A DNA stretch of 39,521 bases. Source: Inquilinus limosus. GTDB taxonomy: Bacteria; Pseudomonadota; Alphaproteobacteria; DSM-16000; Inquilinaceae. This document shows positions 32,073 through 39,521 of the stretch, piece after piece (position 1 is the first letter of the stretch; each line of letters begins with the position of its first letter). Made by a program: the position numbers and the translations under genes. The notes beneath the pieces were generated by a model that was given only the letters and a program-made list of their open reading frames with translations, was not told the DNA's origin and ran no database searches. Location: the NCBI GenBank assembly GCA_019508225.1, contig JAEKLZ010000163.1:1-39521 (forward strand). The letters are read 5' to 3'.

Positions 32073-33560
32073 ATGAAGATGCCAGTCCCCGATGCCGCGA
32101 TCCTGGCGCGCCGCGAGGAGATCGCCGCGGCGCTGCGCGCCATCGTGCCGGGCGAGGGCGTGATCACGGCGGAGAGCGAGCGCCGCGCCTATGAGTCGGA
32201 CGGGCTGACCGCCTACCGCACCCTGCCGATGATCGTGGTGCTGCCCTCGACCACCGCGCAGGTCTCGGCGGTGCTGCGCACCTGCCACGAGATGGGGGTG
32301 AAGGTGGTGCCGCGCGGGTCCGGCACCTCGCTGTCCGGCGGCGCCCTGCCGCTCGAGGACGGCGTGCTGCTCGGCCTCGGCAAGTTCAACAGGATGCTGG
32401 AGATCGACTTCGACAACCGCTGCGCCCGGGTGCAGCCGGGGGTCACCAATCTCGGCATCACCAACGCCGTCGCCCATGCCGGCTTCTATTACGCGCCCGA
32501 CCCGTCCAGCCAGATCGCCTGCTCGATCGGCGGCAATGTCGCCGAGAATTCCGGCGGCGTGCACTGCCTGAAATACGGGCTGACCACCAACAATGTGCTG
32601 GGGCTGGAGGTCGTGCTGATCGACGGCACCGTGCTGCGCCTCGGCGGCAAGCATCTCGATTCGCCGGGCTACGACCTGCTCGGCGTTCTGACCGGTTCGG
32701 AAGGGCTGCTGGCGGTGGTCACCGAGGTGACGGTGCGGCTGCTGCGCCGTCCGGCGACCCAGCGCGCCGTGCTGATGGGCTTCCCGTCGTCCGAGGCCGG
32801 CGGCGACTGCGTCGCCCGCATCATCGGCGCCGGCATCATCCCGGGCGGGCTGGAGATGATGGACAAGCCCGCCATCCATGCGGCCGAGGCCTTCGTCCAC
32901 GCCGGCTACCCGCTGGATGTCGAGGCGCTGCTGATCTGCGAGCTGGACGGGCCGGAGGCCGAGGTCGACGATTTGATCGAACGGGTCGAATCGATCGGCC
33001 GCGACTGCGGCGCCACGATCTGCGTCGTCAGCCGCAGCGAGGAGGAACGCCTGCGCTTCTGGGCCGGGCGCAAGGCCGCCTTCCCGGCGGTCGGCCGGAT
33101 CAGCCCCGACTATTACTGCATGGACGGCACCATCCCGCGGAAGCGCCTGCCCGAGGTGCTGGCACGGATGCAGGAGATGTCGCGCCGCCACGGTCTGCGC
33201 GTCGCCAATGTCTTCCATGCCGGCGACGGCAATCTGCATCCGCTGATCCTGTACGACGCCAATGTGCCGGGCGAGCTGGAGAAGGCCGAGGAATTCGGGT
33301 CGGACATCCTGCGGCTGTGCGTCGAGGTCGGCGGCGTGCTGACCGGCGAGCACGGCGTCGGGGTCGAGAAGCGCGACCTGATGGAGGTGCAGTTCGGGCC
33401 GGAGGACCTGGCGCAGCAGCAGCGGCTGAAATGCGCCTTCGACCCGGACGGGCTGCTCAACCCCGGCAAGGTGTTCCCGACCCTGCATCGCTGCGCCGAG
33501 CTCGGCCGGGTGCACATCCACCACGGCGCCACGCGCTTCCCCGACCTGCCGCGCTTCTGA
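32073..33560 (+). CDS. glcD: Glycolate oxidase subunit GlcD (FAD-linked)
   Basis: A 495-residue flavoprotein that oxidises glycolate to glyoxylate together with GlcE and GlcF. The FAD-binding PCMH domain shows PRGSGTSLSGGALPLEDGVL and CSIGGNVAENSGGVHCLKYG. The C-terminal FAD-oxidase domain has FHAGDGNLHPLI and TGEHGVGVEKRDLM with the conserved histidines. Length fits E. coli GlcD (499). The ATG at 32073 is preceded by GGAGG at seven bases; in-frame ATGs at 32058 and 32079 are alternatives. The gene follows the rpmJ terminator and so needs its own promoter, which I could not identify. It begins the glycolate block that continues to 36909. Confidence 0.95.
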   Translation: MKMPVPDAAILARREEIAAALRAIVPGEGVITAESERRAYESDGLTAYRTLPMIVVLPSTTAQVSAVLRTCHEMGVKVVPRGSGTSLSGGALPLEDGVLLGLGKFNRMLEIDFDNRCARVQPGVTNLGITNAVAHAGFYYAPDPSSQIACSIGGNVAENSGGVHCLKYGLTTNNVLGLEVVLIDGTVLRLGGKHLDSPGYDLLGVLTGSEGLLAVVTEVTVRLLRRPATQRAVLMGFPSSEAGGDCVARIIGAGIIPGGLEMMDKPAIHAAEAFVHAGYPLDVEALLICELDGPEAEVDDLIERVESIGRDCGATICVVSRSEEERLRFWAGRKAAFPAVGRISPDYYCMDGTIPRKRLPEVLARMQEMSRRHGLRVANVFHAGDGNLHPLILYDANVPGELEKAEEFGSDILRLCVEVGGVLTGEHGVGVEKRDLMEVQFGPEDLAQQQRLKCAFDPDGLLNPGKVFPTLHRCAELGRVHIHHGATRFPDLPRF

Positions 33561-33592
33561 TTGGCCGCGCTTCTGACTGGAAAGATCCCGAG

Positions 33593-33925
33593 ATGGAAAT
33601 CCCGCCGCTGCCCTTCACGGTGACGGATTGGAGCCGGGTGCCGCCAACCGAGCATGCGGGCGAGGCCGGGACAGCCTTCTGGCGCACCCTGAATATCGGC
33701 AATCTGCGGGTGCGCCTGGTCGAGTACACGCCGGGATATCTGGCCGACCATTGGTGCGATCGGGGCCATGTCCTCTATGTCCTGGAGGGCGAGCTCGACA
33801 CCGAGCTGAAGGATGGGCGCAGATTCACCCTCACCGCCGGCATGAGCTATCAGGTCTCCGATTTCGGTGACGCCGCCCATCGCTCCTCCACCCGGGCCGG
33901 CGCCAGGCTCTTCATCGTCGACTGA
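33593..33925 (+). CDS. Small cupin-fold protein (DHCW-motif type)
   Basis: A 110-residue single-domain cupin. The motif D52-HWCDRGH59 followed by VLYVLEGELDTEL defines the DHCW-motif cupin group, and the second cupin strand pair is FTLTAGMSYQVSDFGDAAHR. The function of the family is not established; metal binding through the histidines is expected. GGAAAGA is upstream of the ATG. It lies 32 bases after glcD and 22 before glcE, so it is an extra gene within the glycolate oxidase operon. It might bind a metabolite or metal related to that pathway, but this is only contextual inference. Confidence 0.87.
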   Translation: MEIPPLPFTVTDWSRVPPTEHAGEAGTAFWRTLNIGNLRVRLVEYTPGYLADHWCDRGHVLYVLEGELDTELKDGRRFTLTAGMSYQVSDFGDAAHRSSTRAGARLFIVD

Positions 33926-33947
33926 CCTGGCGAAGCGGAGATCCCGG

Positions 33948-35138
33948 ATGACCGATACCCTGAAGCCCGAGACCGAAGACCAGGTGCTCGAGATCGTCCG
34001 CTGGGCCCTGGCCGGCGCGGTGCCGCTGGAACTGGTGGGCCGTGGCAGCAAGCGCGGCTTCGGCCGGCCGGTGCAGGCGGCGCATGCGCTCGACCTCTCC
34101 GGCCTCGCCGGGATCGAGGTCTATGAGCCGGAGGAGCTGGTGCTGACCGCCCGGCCCGGCACAGGAATGGCCGAGATCGAGGCGGCGCTGGCCGACCGCG
34201 GCCAGGCCCTGGCCTTCGAGCCGCCGGATCTCGGCCCGCTCTATGGCGGCCCGGCCGGCGCCGGCACGCTGGGCGGCGCCGTCGGCTGCAACCTGTCGGG
34301 GCCGCGCCGGCTGAAGGCCGGGGCGGCGCGGGATCACGTGCTGGGCATCGAGGCGGTGTCCGGCCGCGGCCAGGCCTTCAAATCCGGTGGTCGGGTGGTC
34401 AAGAACGTCACCGGCTACGACCTGCCGAAGCTGCTGACCGGCGCCTTCGGCACTCTCGCCGCCATGACCCGGATCACGGTCAAGGTGCTGCCGGCGCCGG
34501 AGACGGTGCGCACCCTGGCGATCGCCGGGCTGGATGATGCCGCCGGCGTCGCCGTGCTGACCCGGGCGCTGACCAGCCCCTACGAGGTCTCGGGCGCCGC
34601 CCATCTGCCGGCCGGCATCCTCGGCGACGCGGCGCGCAGCTTGGTGCGGATCGAGGGCTTCGGTCCCTCGGTCGACAGCCGGGTGGCGGCGCTGTCGCAG
34701 TCGCTCGGCGATGCCGGGCCGCTGACTGTGCTGGATCCTGCCGAATCGGTCGCCCTGTGGCGCCGGATCCGCGATGTCGCGCCGTTCGCCGGCGATGCCC
34801 TGGACGGTGATGGGCGCGCGGTGTGGCGGATCTCGGTGGCGCCGACCGCAGGCCCGGCGGTCGCGGCCGCCGCCGGTGGGGCGCATTACTTCGACTGGGG
34901 CGGCGGGCTGGTCTGGATCGCTCTCCCGCCGGATGGCGATGCCGGGGCCGCCGCGATCCGCGCCGCGGTCGCGGCCGTGGGCGGTGGGCACGCCACCCTG
35001 GTCCGGGCGCCCGCCGGGCTGCGCGCCGCGCTGCCGGTGTTCGAGCCGCAGCCGCCGGCGCTGGAGGCCCTCGATCGCCGGGTGCGCGAGGCCTTCGACC
35101 CCAAGGGCATCCTGTCGCCGGGGCGGATGACCGCCTGA
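33948..35138 (+). CDS. glcE: Glycolate oxidase subunit GlcE (FAD-binding)
   Basis: A 396-residue second flavin-binding subunit of glycolate oxidase. The PCMH-type FAD domain is present: VGRGSKRGFGRPVQ, then GPAGAGTLGGAVGCNLSGPR and KNVTGYDLPKLLTGAFGTLA. The C-terminus VREAFDPKGILSPGRM is the conserved closing motif of this group. It is somewhat longer than E. coli GlcE (350), with an Ala-rich C-terminal half. GGAG precedes the ATG at 33948; the open frame extends upstream through the cupin gene but is not used. It should form a membrane-associated complex with GlcD and GlcF. Confidence 0.94.
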   Translation: MTDTLKPETEDQVLEIVRWALAGAVPLELVGRGSKRGFGRPVQAAHALDLSGLAGIEVYEPEELVLTARPGTGMAEIEAALADRGQALAFEPPDLGPLYGGPAGAGTLGGAVGCNLSGPRRLKAGAARDHVLGIEAVSGRGQAFKSGGRVVKNVTGYDLPKLLTGAFGTLAAMTRITVKVLPAPETVRTLAIAGLDDAAGVAVLTRALTSPYEVSGAAHLPAGILGDAARSLVRIEGFGPSVDSRVAALSQSLGDAGPLTVLDPAESVALWRRIRDVAPFAGDALDGDGRAVWRISVAPTAGPAVAAAAGGAHYFDWGGGLVWIALPPDGDAGAAAIRAAVAAVGGGHATLVRAPAGLRAALPVFEPQPPALEALDRRVREAFDPKGILSPGRMTA

Positions 35139-35218
35139 GGGCATTCGGGAAAGGATTGGAAACCTCCCGCCCGATCATGGGTTATGTTCAGGCGCGTCTC
35201 TCGCTCTCTGGAGGTCCC

Positions 35219-35479
35219 ATGGCGTTCCTGTGGATGCTGATCATCGGCTTCGTGGTCGGCCTGGTCGCGAAGTTCCTGATGCCCGGCCGCGATCCGGGCG
35301 GCTTCATCATCACCATCCTGCTCGGCATCGCCGGCTCCTTCGTCGGCGGCTGGCTCGGCCGGCAGCTCGGCATCGTGCCGGAGAGCGGCTTCGGCCAGTT
35401 CGTCCTGGCCGTGATCGGGGCGATCGTGCTCCTGATCATCTACCGGATCGTCGCCGGCCGCAGCAGCAGCGCCAGCTAA
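35219..35479 (+). CDS. GlsB/YeaQ/YmgE-family membrane protein
   Basis: An 86-residue integral membrane protein with three hydrophobic helices (MAFLWMLIIGFVVGLVAKFL, IITILLGIAGSFVGGWLG, FVLAVIGAIVLLIIYRIV). The motifs LVAKFLMPGRDPGGF and GSFVGGWLGR are typical of the transglycosylase-associated/GlsB family, which is linked to envelope and general stress. Its activity is not known. GGAGG lies five bases before the ATG. It is inserted between glcE and glcF and followed by a strong hairpin, so it breaks the glycolate operon and probably has its own expression. Confidence 0.92.
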   Translation: MAFLWMLIIGFVVGLVAKFLMPGRDPGGFIITILLGIAGSFVGGWLGRQLGIVPESGFGQFVLAVIGAIVLLIIYRIVAGRSSSAS

Positions 35480-35483
35480 AGGA

Positions 35484-35513
35484 AAAGGCGGCCCGCGCGC
35501 GGGCCGCCTTTCC
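35484..35513 (+). terminator. Strong terminator after the GlsB-family gene
   Basis: A perfect 28-base palindrome (35484-35511; arms AAAGGCGGCCCGCG / CGCGGGCCGCCTTT) starts five bases after the stop. The T-run is only TTT, but the stem is very stable. It would isolate glcF from the upstream genes. Confidence 0.75.
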
Positions 35514-35613
35514 ACCGCACCGATTTCGCGTCGGGAGCACCCCCGCCGCATCCGCCGGGTTCCCCTGGCCCCGGGTCGCGGGCTAGTGTCGGCGCGATGA
35601 CGGGAGGGTGCGG

Positions 35614-36909
35614 GTGCAGACTCATTTCTCGCTGGCGCAGCTGGCCGATCCGGACAACGCGGAATCGGAGAAGATCCTGCGCAGCTGCGTGCATTGCGGC
35701 TTCTGCCTCGCCACCTGCCCGACCTACTCGGTGCTGGGCGACGAGCTCGACAGCCCGCGCGGCCGCATCTACCAGATCAAATCGATGCTGGAAGGCGGCG
35801 GCCCGGCGCCGGCCAGCGTCGCCAAGCATCTCGACCGCTGCCTGTCCTGCCTGTCCTGCATGACCACCTGTCCCTCGGGCGTGCACTACATGCATTTAGT
35901 CGATCACGGCCGCGCGGTGGTCGAGAAGACCTATCGCCGGCCGCTGCCGGACCGGGCGATCCGGGCGCTGCTGGCGACGGTGCTGCCACGGCCGCGGCTG
36001 TTCCGCCTGGCGCTGATGGGGGCGATCGCGGCCCGGCCGGTCGCAGGGCTGCTGCCGAAGCGGCTGCGCGCCATGCTGGCCCTGGCGCCGCGCCGGCTGC
36101 CGCCGCCCAGCCCGGTCGACCGGCCGCAGGTCTTCGCCGCCGAAGGGCCGCGCAAGCGCCGGGTGGCGCTGCTGTCCGGCTGCGCCCAGACGGTGCTGGA
36201 CCCGGCGATCAACGAATCCACCATCCGCCTGCTGACCCGCCACGGGGTCGAGGTGGTGGTGGCGCCGGGCGCCGGCTGCTGCGGGTCGCTGACCCACCAT
36301 ATGGGCCGGGAGGAAGCGGCGCTGGCCTCGGCCCGGAGGAACATCGAGGCCTGGAGCCGCGTGGTGGCGGAGGGGGGCCTCGACGCCATCATCATCAACA
36401 CCTCGGGCTGTGGTACCACGGTGAAGGATTACGGCCACATGTTCCGCACCGACCCCGCCTGGGCCGGGCGTGCCGCCAGGGTCTCGGCCCTGGCCAGGGA
36501 CATCACCGAGCTGATGGACGAGGTCGGGCTGAACCCGCCGGCGCGGCCGACCGGCCAGGCGGTGGCCTATCATTCCGCCTGTTCGATGCAGCACGGCCAG
36601 CGCATCACCGCGCCGCCGCGCCGTCTGCTGGCTGCCGCGGGGTTCGAGCTGCGCGAGGTGCCGGACGGGCATCTCTGCTGCGGCTCGGCCGGCACCTACA
36701 ATCTGCTGCAGCCGGAGATCGCGGACGAGCTGCGGGCGCGCAAGGTGCGGGCGGTGGAGAGCACCGGGGCGGCGATCGTCGCCGCCGGCAATATCGGCTG
36801 CATGACCCAGATCGGCCTCGGCACCGCCCTGCCCGTCGTCCACACGGTCGAGCTGCTGGATTGGGCCACCGGTGGCCCGAGACCGGCGGCGCTGTCGGAC
36901 GCGGCCTGA
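35614..36909 (+). CDS. glcF: Glycolate oxidase iron-sulfur subunit GlcF
   Basis: A 431-residue subunit carrying two [4Fe-4S] clusters: CVHCGFCLATCPTY (residues about 25-38) and CLSCLSCMTTCPSG (about 76-89). The C-terminal part has two CCG-type domains (PGAGCCGSLTHHMGR; HLCCGSAGTYNLLQPEIA), as in GlcF and related heterodisulfide-reductase subunits. It passes electrons from the flavin subunits to the membrane quinone pool. The start is GTG at 35614, giving the MQTHFSLAQLAD N-terminus similar to E. coli GlcF, with GGGAGG six bases upstream; GTG at 35608 is too close to that site. It is separated from glcE by the GlsB-family gene and a terminator, so it needs a separate promoter. Confidence 0.95.
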   Translation: MQTHFSLAQLADPDNAESEKILRSCVHCGFCLATCPTYSVLGDELDSPRGRIYQIKSMLEGGGPAPASVAKHLDRCLSCLSCMTTCPSGVHYMHLVDHGRAVVEKTYRRPLPDRAIRALLATVLPRPRLFRLALMGAIAARPVAGLLPKRLRAMLALAPRRLPPPSPVDRPQVFAAEGPRKRRVALLSGCAQTVLDPAINESTIRLLTRHGVEVVVAPGAGCCGSLTHHMGREEAALASARRNIEAWSRVVAEGGLDAIIINTSGCGTTVKDYGHMFRTDPAWAGRAARVSALARDITELMDEVGLNPPARPTGQAVAYHSACSMQHGQRITAPPRRLLAAAGFELREVPDGHLCCGSAGTYNLLQPEIADELRARKVRAVESTGAAIVAAGNIGCMTQIGLGTALPVVHTVELLDWATGGPRPAALSDAA

Positions 36910-36982
36910 CGCCGGGCCTCGCTCTGAATACAATGTTCAGTTGGCTTAATTCGCGATCTCGTTCATGCTATGTTCCATGGAC

Positions 36983-37615
36983 ATGGCGCAGACCGATCCG
37001 ATGTCGGAAGCCCCGGCCACTCCCCAGGAGGAGCGGACGGCGCGGCATCTGCGCATGCTCGCCCGGGTGGCGGACGTCCATATGGAGGTCATCGAGGCCA
37101 CCCGCACCGAGGCGGTGGAGGCACCGCAGCCCGGCGTCGACTATTGCCGGCGGATTGCCGTTGTCACCAGGTCGCTGCGGTTGACCCTGCTCCTGGAAGA
37201 CAAGTTCGCCAATCATCGCGACGAGCGACGCAAGGCCGTGGCGAAGCGGGAGTCGGCGCAGGCGGACTGGCACGACCTGCGGGTGAAGCTGGCGATGCTG
37301 GCGGCCGCCTACGAGGTGTCCGAGGACGACGAGGAGGTCGACCGCCGCGTCGCCGAGGTCTGCGAGCGGGTCGAGCGGCCGGAGGTGTCGGAGTTCATCG
37401 AAGCCAGCCGGCCGGAGGTCGCGGTGGCGGCGTTGTGCCGGCGCTGGAGCCTCCCGGTAAAGGTGGAGCGCTGGCTCGAGATGGCCGATGAGGCCATGGA
37501 GCATTACGGTTTCATCCCGCCGGAGGATGGCGAGGACGACGAGGACGATCCGGAGCATCTGCCCGAGCCTCGCTCCGCCGCGCCCGCTCGCCGCAAGCCG
37601 CCGGACACGGGGTAA
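36983..37615 (+). CDS. Hypothetical protein related to the one at 1-852
   Basis: A soluble protein of about 210 residues that I do not recognise. Residues about 20-46 (HLRMLARVADVHMEVIEATR), then TRSLRLTLLLEDKFANHRDE and an Arg/Lys run, then SEDDEEVDRRVAEVCERV, follow the same order as in the protein at 1-852. Both end in PDTG. A Glu/Asp-rich stretch (EDGEDDEDDPEH) lies near the C-terminus. The start is uncertain: in-frame ATGs at 36965, 36977, 36983 and 37001 all lack a ribosome site. Possible promoter elements TTAATT (36946-36951) and TATGTT (36969-36974), 17 bases apart, would start transcription near 36982, so a leaderless message from 36983 is conceivable. Function unknown. Confidence 0.75.
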   Translation: MAQTDPMSEAPATPQEERTARHLRMLARVADVHMEVIEATRTEAVEAPQPGVDYCRRIAVVTRSLRLTLLLEDKFANHRDERRKAVAKRESAQADWHDLRVKLAMLAAAYEVSEDDEEVDRRVAEVCERVERPEVSEFIEASRPEVAVAALCRRWSLPVKVERWLEMADEAMEHYGFIPPEDGEDDEDDPEHLPEPRSAAPARRKPPDTG

Positions 37616-37618
37616 CAG

Positions 37619-37708
37619 CTAGGTTGGGTTCGCGCCTTCGCGAACCCAACATGCCGCCGCCCTCGCGGCCCTAATCCTGTTGGGTTCGCTGTCGCGAACC
37701 CAACCTAC
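37619..37708. repeat. Paired REP-like palindromes (GTTGGGTTCGC type), copy 2
   Basis: Two units occur: GTTGGGTTCGCG / CGCGAACCCAAC (37623-37650, loop CCTT) and GTTGGGTTCGC / GCGAACCCAAC (37679-37704, loop TGTC), closed by CCTAC. This is the same architecture as at 31032-31108 with a slightly longer, unrelated spacer. It begins four bases after the stop of the hypothetical gene. Confidence 0.85.
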
Positions 37709-37738
37709 GAAACCGCACCGCACGCAGCCTTCCACACT

Positions 37739-37879
37739 CCCCCTCCCCTTGCGGGAGGGGGTTGGGGGAGGGGGCTGCGCGCGTCCGTGCGCCTGTTGTG
37801 TCGGCTTCGACGTCAGGTCTGCCGCCGGCTGCTGCGGAGAGAACACCCCTGGCCCCCTTCCGCAAGGGGAGGGGGAGGA
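37739..37879. repeat. Inverted pair of GC-rich palindromes
   Basis: The block CCCCCTCCCCTTGCGGGAGG (37739-37758, continuing GGG) recurs in reverse orientation at about 37854-37877, where CCCCCTTCCGCAAGGGGAGG is nearly its reverse complement. Each arm is itself a hairpin (CTCCC..GGGAG; CCCCTT..AAGGGG). The enclosed about 90 bases have no coding signal. Together with the preceding palindromes it fills the 300-bp gap before the broken epimerase gene. Confidence 0.7.
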
Positions 37880-37915
37880 TGAAGGGCAGCGAGCCAGCTC
37901 CTGTCTTCCGTCGCC

Positions 37916-38948
37916 TCAGGCCGCCCCAGCCAGCGGCACCGGCCCCAGCCGGCCGGCGGCAAGGGCCCGGTCCAGCTCCTCGATGGCGCAGATGATGTGG
38001 TAGAAGCTGCTGGCCGGCGCCGGCTCCTCGACGAAGCGGCCGTCGGCCTGCAGCTTGTCGCGCCACAGCCCGGCCACCGGCACGTCCAGATACTGGAACA
38101 GCCCGGTCACGCCGGCGATGATGCGGCCGCGCCACAGCGTCTTCTCCGCCTCGGTCCCGGCGATGCCGGCCAGCGCCACCGCCGCCTTGATCCGCTCGGT
38201 CTGCGGCCACAGCCGGGCTGCGGCCGTCGCGGCCGGGCGCCGGCTGCCATTCGCCGTCGAAGAACTCGCGCAGATATCCCGTCTTCGGGTCGATGAAATG
38301 CGACAGGGCCAGCCCGGCGATCTCGTCGGCCAGCGCGTTCCAGGCCGGCTGGTCGGCGCCCTGGCCGAGCTCGACCCAGGCCAGCGACGCCTCCAGCAGA
38401 TGCATGTGCGGGTTGGCCAGCAGCGGCAGCCTGCGCGGCGCCGCCTCCTCGAAGCCGCCCAGCGGGTGCTTCAGCGTCGCCTCCAGCCGCCGGCGCAGCC
38501 GCGTCGCCGCCGCCATCAGCGGCGCCGGGTCGGCGACCACGGTGCTGGCGGCGGCCAGGGCGAACAGGGCGAAGGCCTGGTCGTACAGCACCACGCTGTC
38601 GTCCAGCGTCGCCCCGTCCGGCCCGACCAGGGTGCGGAAGGTGCCGTCCGGCCGCTCATAGGCCTGGCGGAAGAAGGCCAGGCCGTGCTCGACGGCCTGG
38701 GCCGACGGGCCGATCCAGCCCAGCCGGCCGGCGACGGCGAAGGTGAAGACCTGCCGCGCCTGCACCCGGGCGCGGCGCGGCTCGACGCAAGGCGTGCCGT
38801 CGAGGTTCAGCCTCTCGTGGAAGCCGCCGCGCTCGCGGTCGGCGCCGGTCTCCCACCAGATCGGCAGCGCCTGCGCGGTCAGCCAGGTCATCAGCCGGTC
38901 GCGCAGGCCCTGCAGGGTCGCGCTCTGCTCGGTCGGGGTGGTCATCAT
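37916..38948 (-). pseudogene. N-acylglucosamine 2-epimerase (AGE) family gene with internal deletion and frameshift
   Basis: The first about 240 codons encode a good AGE-family N-terminal part: LPIWWETGADRERGGFHERL, ARVQARQVFTFAVAGRLGW, LYDQAFALFALAAAS, ANPHMHLLEASLAWVELGQG, then YLREFFDGEWQPAPGRDG. At about 38220-38235 the frame changes. The continuation RLWPQTERIKAAVALAGIAG to SSFYHIICAIEELDRAL, ending at 37916, is in another frame. The conserved middle segment, normally PGHxxEW and following helices (roughly 60-75 residues), is missing between them. The parts add up to about 340 residues against about 390-420 for the family. The break lies at a 7-bp direct repeat GCGGCCG (38220-38226, 38229-38235). 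The ATG pair at 38948/38945 follows CTGGAG. It lies 28 bp after the phosphomannomutase gene. An assembly error is possible. Confidence 0.85.
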
Positions 38949-38976
38949 CGGCTCCAGCGGCAGGTGTCGTTGGTCA

Positions 38977-39521
38977 TCAGATGGTCTGATTGTAGGCGCC
39001 GACTTCGGGATTCTCACGCAGCACGCCGTCGACGGCCTTGAACATCTCGTGCAGCCGGTCCTTCGACACCGGGCTCTCGACCACCACCACCAGCTCCGGC
39101 TTGTTGGAGGAGGCGCGCACCAAGCCCCAGGTGCCGTCCTCGGTGGTCACCCGGATGCCGTTGACGGTGACCAGGTCGACGATGCTGTGGCCGCCCAGCC
39201 CGCCATTGGCGGCGATCTCGCGGAAGCGCTTCTCCACCCGCTCGACGACCTCGTACTTCACCTCGTCGGCGCAGTGCGGCGACATGGTCGGCGACCCCCA
39301 GGTCTGCGGCAGGGCGCGGTACAGATCGGCCATGCTCTTGCCCGGGTTGCGGTCCATCATCTCGCAGACGGCGATGGCGGTGACCAGGCCGTCGTCATAG
39401 CCGCGGCCGATCGGCGGGTTGAAGAAGAAGTGGCCGGACTTCTCGAAACCGGCCAGGGCGTTCAGGTCGCGCACCCGGCGCTTGATGTAGGAATGGCCGG
39501 TCTTCCAATAGTCGGTCTTGG
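38977..39521 (-). CDS. Phosphomannomutase/phosphoglucomutase, C-terminal part (cut by window end)
   Basis: The last about 180 residues of an alpha-D-phosphohexomutase, which interconverts hexose 1- and 6-phosphates for sugar-nucleotide and polysaccharide synthesis. The visible part starts KTDYWKTGHSYIKRRVRDLN, the end of domain 3, with EKSGHFFF and the sugar-specificity region following. Next are IGRGYDDGLVTAIAVCEMMD and the C-terminal domain 4 with the phosphate-binding loop VRASSNKPELVVVVESP. The start and the catalytic serine lie beyond the right edge. It is probably co-transcribed with the broken epimerase gene (28-bp gap), suggesting mannose/glucose metabolism. Nothing in the visible part looks damaged. 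Confidence 0.92.
   Translation of the reverse strand, partial: KTDYWKTGHSYIKRRVRDLNALAGFEKSGHFFFNPPIGRGYDDGLVTAIAVCEMMDRNPGKSMADLYRALPQTWGSPTMSPHCADEVKYEVVERVEKRFREIAANGGLGGHSIVDLVTVNGIRVTTEDGTWGLVRASSNKPELVVVVESPVSKDRLHEMFKAVDGVLRENPEVGAYNQTI

Overview
The window is about 39.5 kb of very GC-rich DNA carrying densely packed, intact, mostly metabolic and transport genes. It looks like the chromosome of a free-living alphaproteobacterium, probably of the Rhodospirillales (an Inquilinus- or Azospirillum-like lineage). This is inferred from protein style: an ScfR/RamB-type regulator divergent from isocitrate lyase, cytochrome c', DUF4170, a 41-residue ribosomal protein L36, and frequent GC-rich palindromic intergenic elements. 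No tRNA, rRNA, CRISPR array, prophage or insertion sequence was recognised. The taxonomic call is not proven by any marker gene here.

Layout. 1-1017: an unrecognised protein followed by a nested palindromic element. 1071-3194: penicillin-binding protein 1C. 3191-10132 (minus strand): an iron-siderophore locus in the order ECF sigma factor, FecR-type anti-sigma factor, TonB-dependent receptor with a signalling domain, FhuD-like binding protein and FhuB-like double permease. A 19-bp Fur-box-like palindrome lies in front of it, and no ATPase gene is visible. 10263-13466: a MarR regulator and EmrAB-type efflux operon with a readable promoter and operator. 13489-14141: a ParDE toxin-antitoxin pair. 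14151-19525: periplasmic cyclic nucleotide phosphodiesterase/3'-nucleotidase, DUF4166 and DUF1508 proteins, an acetyltransferase and the ScfR/RamB-type regulator. 19689-21202: isocitrate lyase and a DUF4170 protein. 21315-22730: an orphan protein with a possible LysM-like segment, then the largest gene-free stretch in the window (about 620 bp). 22731-27539: aquaporin Z, acetyltransferase, YcaQ-type DNA glycosylase, a lone PhnM and a diheme cytochrome c. 27740-31573: a large RTX calcium-binding protein, a serine hydrolase and cytochrome c'. 31722-32001: rpmJ with its promoter and terminator. 32073-36909: glycolate oxidase genes glcD, glcE and glcF, interrupted by a cupin gene and by a stress-membrane-protein gene with a strong terminator. 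36983-37879: a second protein resembling the one at the window start, followed by two repeat clusters. 37916-39521 (minus strand): a broken N-acylglucosamine 2-epimerase-family gene and the C-terminal part of phosphomannomutase/phosphoglucomutase, cut by the window edge.

How the genes work together. The iron block reads as a cell-surface signalling system: ferric siderophore binding at the receptor would be relayed through FecR to the ECF sigma factor, under iron repression through the palindrome upstream of the sigma gene. The ScfR-type regulator and aceA share a 163-bp divergent promoter region holding RamB-like motifs, consistent with acetate or short-chain fatty-acid control of the glyoxylate shunt. 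GlcDEF would supply glyoxylate from glycolate. No complete undescribed multi-gene system stands out. The most novel items are the pair of related unknown proteins at both ends of the window, the orphan LysM-like protein beside the large gene-free stretch, and the broken epimerase gene.
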